From CAYZXT01 sp964482515 (lineage in GTDB: Bacteria; Elusimicrobiota; Elusimicrobia; FEN-1173), in the NCBI GenBank assembly GCA_964482515.1, contig CAYZXT010000056.1, positions 1 through 11,554 of the forward strand: 11,554 nt of DNA. The letters run 5' to 3'. Both the position numbers and the translations under genes were made by a program. The notes beneath the pieces were generated by a model that made no database searches, was not told the origin of the DNA, and saw only the letters and a program-made list of their open reading frames with translations. Positions within the stretch are counted from its first letter, which is position 1, and each line of letters begins with the position of its first letter. Of this stretch, positions 8,013-11,554 are shown piece after piece.

Positions 8013-8041
8013 GTGTTCTGGCGAATTTGCGCGCAACGCGA

Positions 8042-8518
8042 TCATCGCGCCGCGGACGTTCTTGCGTCCGACTCTTTCTTGAGTTTCAATTCAGTGACCT
8101 GGTTGTTGGGCCCGATCAACACGAGGCTCTTTTCCTTGACGATACCGACGAACCCTTTAACCGCCTTGCGTTTGGAATCTAAAATCTTTCCGTCTTTCAC
8201 GACATAAATGCCGCCGCCACCGCTGCGGAGCAGCCCCATGCGTCCGGTCCGGCTGCCGATGATGCCCTTCAGTTCCATATCCGACGCTTTGAAAACCAAA
8301 TCATCCTGGGACATGGGCGGAAGCTCAAGCGCCCCCTGGCCCGCCAGCGGAAGGAACGGATCGCGGAAGCGATCTCCCTGGTAGACGTATTCAGTCTCCG
8401 CATTCATTTCGCTGACAACGGCCGGAACCGTGGACGCCTCCACCGTTTCGGCGTAGGCCGGCGAGGCGAATGCAAGCGTTAACCCGATCAATCCCATCAA
8501 CAGCGTCATCGTTTTCAA
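8042..8518 (-). CDS. pilP: Type IV pilus alignment protein PilP, non-lipoprotein form
   Basis: 158 residues. PilP bridges the PilN/PilO inner-membrane pair to the secretin PilQ in the periplasm. The N-terminus is a classic signal peptide (hydrophobic core 5-19, SPAYA before a likely cut after residue 23). There is no lipobox and no cysteine anywhere, unlike the lipidated PilP of Pseudomonas and Neisseria. The linker contains YQGDRFRDPFLPL at 46-58, matching the RDPF motif of the family, followed by the small beta-rich domain at about 78-148 (MELKGIIG, GIYVVKDGKIL, VLIGPNNQVTEL). The start is TTG at 8518, 3 nt after the pilO stop, supported by AAAGG 7 nt upstream; the alternative is ATG at 8509, three codons shorter. 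It is separated from pilQ by 44 nt. Confidence 0.92.
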   Translation of the reverse strand: MKTMTLLMGLIGLTLAFASPAYAETVEASTVPAVVSEMNAETEYVYQGDRFRDPFLPLAGQGALELPPMSQDDLVFKASDMELKGIIGSRTGRMGLLRSGGGGIYVVKDGKILDSKRKAVKGFVGIVKEKSLVLIGPNNQVTELKLKKESDARTSAAR

Positions 8519-8521
8519 GGC

Positions 8522-9076
8522 TTAACCTTTAAAAGCATATGCCAGCAACGTAAATGAACCGGATACGCTTTGTCCCTTGCGTGGATTGGGTGAATAGGTC
8601 ATGTTTAGACCCCTCGCGCTTAAAATCCGCTCCTGCAGCCCTAAAGATGCCAGGAATTTTCCCAACATATGGAATTGCCCATTCACGTTAAGGGTGATGG
8701 GAATTTCGACGTAATAAGCTTCTTCTTTGCCGCCGCCGGGCGTAAAGCTGAGAACGCCGATCCGGTATCGCAGCGATTGCTCCGTGACGATCCGAAGTAT
8801 CTCTTCAAGGCTCTTTTCCTTGGGCAGCCTTTTCTCCGTTTGTCCCATTTCGGCCACCAACGAATCGTATTCCCTCTTGAGGGCCGGCAACCGCTGCGCC
8901 GTGCGCTTCATTGATTCCACCTTGTCCTGGACGTTCGTCAGTTCGGCCGTCAATTGCCCGATTTTCTCGTTGGTCGGCTTCAATCCGTAGGGAGAGTACA
9001 TGTAGAAATAAAGAAAAGCGGACACGCTGAGGACGGTCAACACAACCACTTGCTGTTGCTTCTTGTCCATGGCCAT
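8522..9076 (-). CDS. pilO: Type IV pilus inner-membrane alignment protein PilO
   Basis: 184 residues. PilO dimerises with PilN in the inner membrane and periplasm and connects PilM to PilP. Sequence: short cytoplasmic N-terminus MAMDKKQQQ, one membrane helix at about 10-28, a charged coiled coil at about 33-88, then a ferredoxin-like periplasmic domain at about 89-183 with YYVEIPITLNVNGQF at 121-135 and a terminal beta strand SGSFTLLAYAF at 172-182. The ATG at 9076 shares one base with the pilN TGA (TGATG), and GGGGAG lies 7 nt before it. The longer reading frame upstream is inside pilN. A second ATG two codons in is less well spaced from the ribosome-binding site. Confidence 0.95.
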   Translation of the reverse strand: MAMDKKQQQVVVLTVLSVSAFLYFYMYSPYGLKPTNEKIGQLTAELTNVQDKVESMKRTAQRLPALKREYDSLVAEMGQTEKRLPKEKSLEEILRIVTEQSLRYRIGVLSFTPGGGKEEAYYVEIPITLNVNGQFHMLGKFLASLGLQERILSARGLNMTYSPNPRKGQSVSGSFTLLAYAFKG

Positions 9077-9642
9077 CAGGCGTCTCCCCGCGTGTATTTG
9101 AACTTGATCGTGAAGGTGAGAATCGGCGCGCGACCGTCTTCGGCTTCTTGGGCGCTGATCGTGCCGAGGTCGACGGCGCTGCAATAGGGAGATTTCTGCA
9201 AATTCGAGAGCCAATCGGCGATGGCGAAATTGGAGGTCGCCTGAGCGTTCAGGTTGACGTTGATGGTGCCCCCCTCGGCGGGAAAGGTGTTGAGGGCGGT
9301 GACCCATATTTCATTGGGCAGGAGGGCCATGAAATCTTCGAAAAATTTCGGATAAAGCAACCGGCCCTTCAGGAGCTGCTGTATGACGTCGCGGCGGGCT
9401 TTCAGCTGGTTGCGGGTTTGTTCCAACGTGCTCACCTGGTCGACGATGGCCTGATACTTCCGAAGCTCATCGTTCGCCTGCGTCAAATCCTTTTGCAGCT
9501 TCGAGGCCTTTGCGATCCGCGTTCCCAAGAAAACGACCATAGAGAACACGATGAGCCCCCCCAGAATGCCGCCAAGCACCGCGAACTGGCGGCGAACTTC
9601 GGCAACATGAATTTCCGGGGGAAGCAGGTTGATCTTAATCAT
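9076..9642 (-). CDS. pilN: Type IV pilus inner-membrane alignment protein PilN
   Basis: 188 residues. It begins MIKINLLPPE, the hallmark cytoplasmic N-terminus (INLLP) that docks into the PilM groove. One membrane helix at about 21-42 follows, then a coiled coil at about 45-92 and a ferredoxin-like periplasmic domain at about 97-185 (FFEDFMALLPNEIWVTALN at 100-118, then a final beta strand ILTFTIKFKY at 174-183). It heterodimerises with PilO. It lies 39 nt after pilM and overlaps pilO by 1 nt. The Shine-Dalgarno is weak (a GAGA-containing stretch), but the start is fixed by the conserved N-terminal motif. Confidence 0.96.
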   Translation of the reverse strand: MIKINLLPPEIHVAEVRRQFAVLGGILGGLIVFSMVVFLGTRIAKASKLQKDLTQANDELRKYQAIVDQVSTLEQTRNQLKARRDVIQQLLKGRLLYPKFFEDFMALLPNEIWVTALNTFPAEGGTINVNLNAQATSNFAIADWLSNLQKSPYCSAVDLGTISAQEAEDGRAPILTFTIKFKYTRGDA

Positions 9643-9681
9643 TTTATCGTCTCACGCGCAGTCATTCTCAGGAGATCCACA

Positions 9682-10821
9682 CTATCGGGTGTCATCGCTG
9701 TCCCGCCGAAGGGCCAGCCCGACGGCCACGGCGAACAGCGGCCGCATTTCCGGGGAAATAGCCTTGGCTCCCTCCACTTTGGCGAAGGGATCGAAATTCT
9801 CAACCGGCAGGCGCAGTTCCTGGCCGAAATAATTGATCAAGTTGCCGAGGCGGCATGCGCCTCCCGACAGAAGGACTTTATTGACCTGGCGATCGTTCCC
9901 CTGGGAAAGGTAGAAATCCAAGGACCGTTGGACTTCCGCCAACAAATCCTTCACCACCGGCAGCATCACGGTGGACATCTGCAAAGCTTCTTTCTGTTCC
10001 GACGCCATGGCTTTTTCGCGGTCTTCAGGTGTCACCAAGAGGGCCGTCCGATTTTTCATTTCTTCTGCCTGTTTGGCGTCGCACTGGAAATTGCGTTGGA
10101 TCGCTTTAGTAAGAGTGTTGCCGGCGATGAAAACGTCCCGCACGACGCGTGAGATGCCGGACTCGATGATTGTCATCGTCGTCACGGAGGCGCCCATGTG
10201 AACGAGAAGGACGGTTTCCTTCGTGGCCGGGTTGCGGTTCATTTCGTAGGCGTTTTCCAGCGAGAAGGCGTCGACATCGATTACGCTGGGGACCAAACCC
10301 GCCTGCTGGACGACTTCCATGCGTGCGCTGATCAATTCTTTTTTCGCCGCAACGAGGATCGTTTCCATCTTTTTCTGCCCGTCCTCGACCACGTCTCCGA
10401 GGATATGGAATCCGATGTTCACTTCGGGGATGGCGAAAGGGATGTAGGGCTCGGCTTCGAACTGGATGGTTTTGGAGAGATCGTCTTTGGTCATTTTCGG
10501 GAATTTAACATAGCGGACAATCACCGCGTTCCCCGAGACGGCGAAAACGGTGGACTTGATCGCGTTCTTTTTTTGCTTCCCCACATAATCCTGCAAAAGC
10601 TTAACGGCTTGCGCTTTGCGGTCGGGACCGGCGACTTCGGGGCCGGCGTTGGGCAACGGAAGGTAAGCCCAGCGTGCCAAACTCCAGCGGCCAGGGGAAC
10701 CTTTAAGTTGGACAATTTTAATGGAGGTGGATCCCAGATCGACGCCGATGGCGTCTTTCGGTTTGAAAAGCCGGAACTTCGCCAAGTTAATATTTTTCAA
10801 TTTATCGACGACAGAAGCCAT
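9682..10821 (-). CDS. pilM: Type IV pilus actin-like ATPase-fold protein PilM
   Basis: 379 residues, slightly longer than typical PilM (about 350-355) because of about 20 extra N-terminal residues. PilM is a cytoplasmic FtsA/actin-like protein that binds ATP and the PilN N-terminus. Motifs: IGVDLGSTSIKIVQL at 25-39 (phosphate-1), VRYVKFPKM at 102-110, IQFEAEPYIPF at 119-129, VIDVDAFSLENAY at 180-192, LLVHMGASVTTMTII at 205-219 (phosphate-2) and VLLSGGACRLGNL at 316-328 (adenosine). The start is ATG 10821 with AAAAGGAA just upstream; a TTG five codons earlier (10836) is rejected because it sits in front of the ribosome-binding site. First gene of the operon, with a consensus promoter upstream. 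Confidence 0.97.
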   Translation of the reverse strand: MASVVDKLKNINLAKFRLFKPKDAIGVDLGSTSIKIVQLKGSPGRWSLARWAYLPLPNAGPEVAGPDRKAQAVKLLQDYVGKQKKNAIKSTVFAVSGNAVIVRYVKFPKMTKDDLSKTIQFEAEPYIPFAIPEVNIGFHILGDVVEDGQKKMETILVAAKKELISARMEVVQQAGLVPSVIDVDAFSLENAYEMNRNPATKETVLLVHMGASVTTMTIIESGISRVVRDVFIAGNTLTKAIQRNFQCDAKQAEEMKNRTALLVTPEDREKAMASEQKEALQMSTVMLPVVKDLLAEVQRSLDFYLSQGNDRQVNKVLLSGGACRLGNLINYFGQELRLPVENFDPFAKVEGAKAISPEMRPLFAVAVGLALRRDSDDTR

Positions 10822-10842
10822 AAAGTTCCTTTTCAAACGAAC

Positions 10843-10858
10843 ATTATAAACTTGTCAA
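10843..10858 (-). promoter_or_regulatory. Second TATAAT box close to pilM, doubtful promoter
   Basis: TATAAT at 10848-10843 would place a start site near 10836, 15 nt before the pilM ATG. A TTGACA lies just upstream (10858-10853) but only 4 nt away, so it cannot be the partner -35; at 17-nt spacing the sequence is CTCGGC, a poor match. Alternative: a chance AT-rich leader sequence. Confidence 0.2.
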
Positions 10859-10861
10859 TTT

Positions 10862-10902
10862 AAACGCCGAGTCCTCATGTGCATAAGGTTCGCTCGGCGT
10901 TT
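10862..10902 (-). promoter_or_regulatory. Two-tier hairpin in the pilM leader
   Basis: A perfect 10-bp inverted repeat (10862-10871 with 10893-10902). In the minus-strand RNA the 21-nt loop can pair further: CCUUAU with AUGAGG around a GCAC tetraloop (10873-10888), including a U-G wobble that the plus-strand RNA would not form. The outer stem is followed on the minus strand by GUUUAAAUUG, a poor U-tract, so it resembles a leader structure or weak attenuator more than a strong terminator. On the plus strand TTTTC follows, but no plus-strand gene is present. Confidence 0.6.
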
Positions 10903-10926
10903 TCAATACAAAAATTATTCTACGTA

Positions 10927-10954
10927 ATTATAAGTCCAGCGGATGTTTTGTCAA
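10927..10954 (-). promoter_or_regulatory. Consensus sigma70-type promoter for pilM operon
   Basis: On the minus strand, TTGACA (10954-10949), a 16-bp spacer and TATAAT (10932-10927): both hexamers are exact consensus with near-optimal spacing. The predicted start is near 10920, giving a leader of about 99 nt before the pilM ATG. It lies in the gene-free stretch after pilD, so the pil and glycosyltransferase genes can be transcribed independently of pilD. Confidence 0.75.
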
Positions 10955-11036
10955 GGGATTTTTCATAAACGTTCGGGGATTAATAATCAACGGTTTTACA
11001 GATAAATTCCCCAGGAAAAACTATCGGATTCGATCA

Positions 11037-11554
11037 TTAAAATCCCCAAGGCATGAGGAAGGAATACCACGGAATTTTTTCTCCGCTGACCCATAGTAAC
11101 CAGGCCGCAAGAGCCAAAAACGGGCCAAAAGGGAGGTAGGAACCTCGCCCGGCCTTCTTCATCGCGATCAAACCTAACGCCCAAACCGTCCCTACTATCG
11201 ACGCGATGAACAGAGTTCCCCATACGCCGCGCCACCCTAAAAAAATACCCAACCCCGCCATGAGTTTGATATCTCCCCCGCCCAGGGATTCCCGGCCGAA
11301 GACCTTTTCCCCGGACCATGCCAGAAAAAACATCAAAACAAAGCCCACCGCTCCTCCGATCACAGATTGCGAAATGCGCGCCAAAGTGGTCGGCCCAAGA
11401 AAGGAATTCCAAGGAGAAAAAACAATCCCCGCAGACAGCAACCCGAGCGAAAGGATGTCGGGAATGAGCTTGTGCTTCAGATCGATGAAGCATATCACCC
11501 ATAGAACGAAAAGCAAAAAACCGCCTGCCGCAGCCATTTCCGGGGGCGTCGGCC
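11037..11554 (-). CDS. pilD: Prepilin peptidase PilD (A24 aspartic protease domain), 5' end cut by window edge
   Basis: The frame is open to the right edge (172 codons visible); an ATG at 11537 is probably internal, because the full family has an N-terminal methyltransferase part upstream. Counting from that ATG, the two catalytic aspartates are D19 in FIDLKHKLIPD (17-27) and D89 in GGGDIKLMAGLG (86-97), the GxGD-type site of A24 membrane proteases. At least four hydrophobic segments follow the family pattern, with PFGPFLALAAW at 136-146 near the end. It cleaves the leader peptide of type IV prepilins at the inner membrane and usually N-methylates the new N-terminus. It precedes pilM on the same strand, separated by 215 bases with an independent promoter. 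Whether the N-terminal domain is present cannot be seen. Confidence 0.94.
   Translation of the reverse strand, partial: PTPPEMAAAGGFLLFVLWVICFIDLKHKLIPDILSLGLLSAGIVFSPWNSFLGPTTLARISQSVIGGAVGFVLMFFLAWSGEKVFGRESLGGGDIKLMAGLGIFLGWRGVWGTLFIASIVGTVWALGLIAMKKAGRGSYLPFGPFLALAAWLLWVSGEKIPWYSFLMPWGF

Larger units (their letters stand above)
10822..11036. other. Gene-free intergenic region between pilD and pilM
   Basis: 215 bases, visibly more AT-rich than the flanking genes. It contains the pilM promoter, the leader hairpin and a second -10-like box described separately, and no convincing ORF. After the pilD stop there is only a 4-bp stem (ATCG/CGAT) followed by AGTTTTT, too weak to call a terminator. 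Confidence 0.8.

Noticed and set aside
8027..8036. Perfect palindrome TTGCGCGCAA in the pilP-pilQ gap
   Set aside because: It has no loop for an RNA hairpin and no partner copies in other gaps; a single 10-bp palindrome is expected by chance at this size.
9148..10152. 334-codon plus-strand frame across pilN and pilM, and similar long plus-strand frames such as 6849-7751 over pilQ
   Set aside because: They lie opposite well-conserved pil genes and their translations show no recognisable domain or family motif; long antisense frames are expected from GC-rich codon use.
10855..10884. Nine-codon minus-strand mini-ORF starting at 10884 inside the leader hairpin, possible leader peptide
   Set aside because: No Shine-Dalgarno before its ATG and no biased codon run typical of attenuation peptides.
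11015..11036. Terminator right after pilD (4-bp stem then AGTTTTT)
   Set aside because: The stem is too short and has no GC-rich core; kept only as a remark.
10996..11502. 168-codon minus-strand frame overlapping pilD
   Set aside because: It is an alternate frame of the pilD gene, whose own frame carries both catalytic aspartates.

Overview
The window reads almost entirely on the minus strand (right to left). It holds the end of a prepilin peptidase gene, then a long head-to-tail gene run from pilM at 10821 to beyond base 1. It comes from a Gram-negative (diderm) bacterium, because it encodes an outer-membrane secretin of the type IV pilus (T4P) with its inner-membrane alignment complex. The DNA is fairly GC-rich, with AT-rich intergenic sequence before pilM. 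The gene content would fit Elusimicrobiota, Omnitrophota or a deltaproteobacterial-type lineage, but nothing here fixes the phylum.

Layout, in transcription order. (1) 11554-11037: C-terminal catalytic part of the prepilin peptidase PilD, cut by the window edge. (2) 11036-10822: a 215-base gene-free stretch with a full-consensus sigma70-type promoter (TTGACA, 16-bp spacer, TATAAT) pointing at pilM, followed by a leader that can fold into a two-tier hairpin. (3) 10821-6087: pilM, pilN, pilO, pilP and pilQ in canonical order. (4) 6055-5393: a small TPR protein with two C-terminal membrane helices, not recognised as a named family. (5) 5393-3387: a polytopic Wzy_C/O-antigen-ligase superfamily protein with a C-terminal TPR domain. 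(6) 3368-1: a glycolipid-linked sugar cassette of a GtrB/ArnC-like membrane GT2, a soluble DPM1-like GT2, a UPF0104/flippase-like membrane protein and a second DPM1-like GT2 that runs off the left edge.

PilD processes prepilins. PilM (cytoplasmic actin-like), PilN and PilO (inner membrane) and PilP (periplasm) link the pilus motor to the PilQ secretin. The downstream half looks like machinery that charges polyprenyl phosphate with sugars, moves them across the inner membrane and transfers or ligates glycan. The tight spacing (four start/stop overlaps of 1-14 nt, other gaps of 3-44 nt, no obvious terminator) suggests one transcript of at least 10.8 kb. The most interesting hypothesis is that the Wzy_C-TPR protein and its glycosyltransferases glycosylate pilins or a pilus-associated surface polymer. 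This is inference from gene order. No individual gene is novel at family level. The least explained items are the TPR/two-helix protein, the Wzy_C-TPR fusion and the structured pilM leader. No tRNA, rRNA, CRISPR array, insertion sequence or phage gene was seen.
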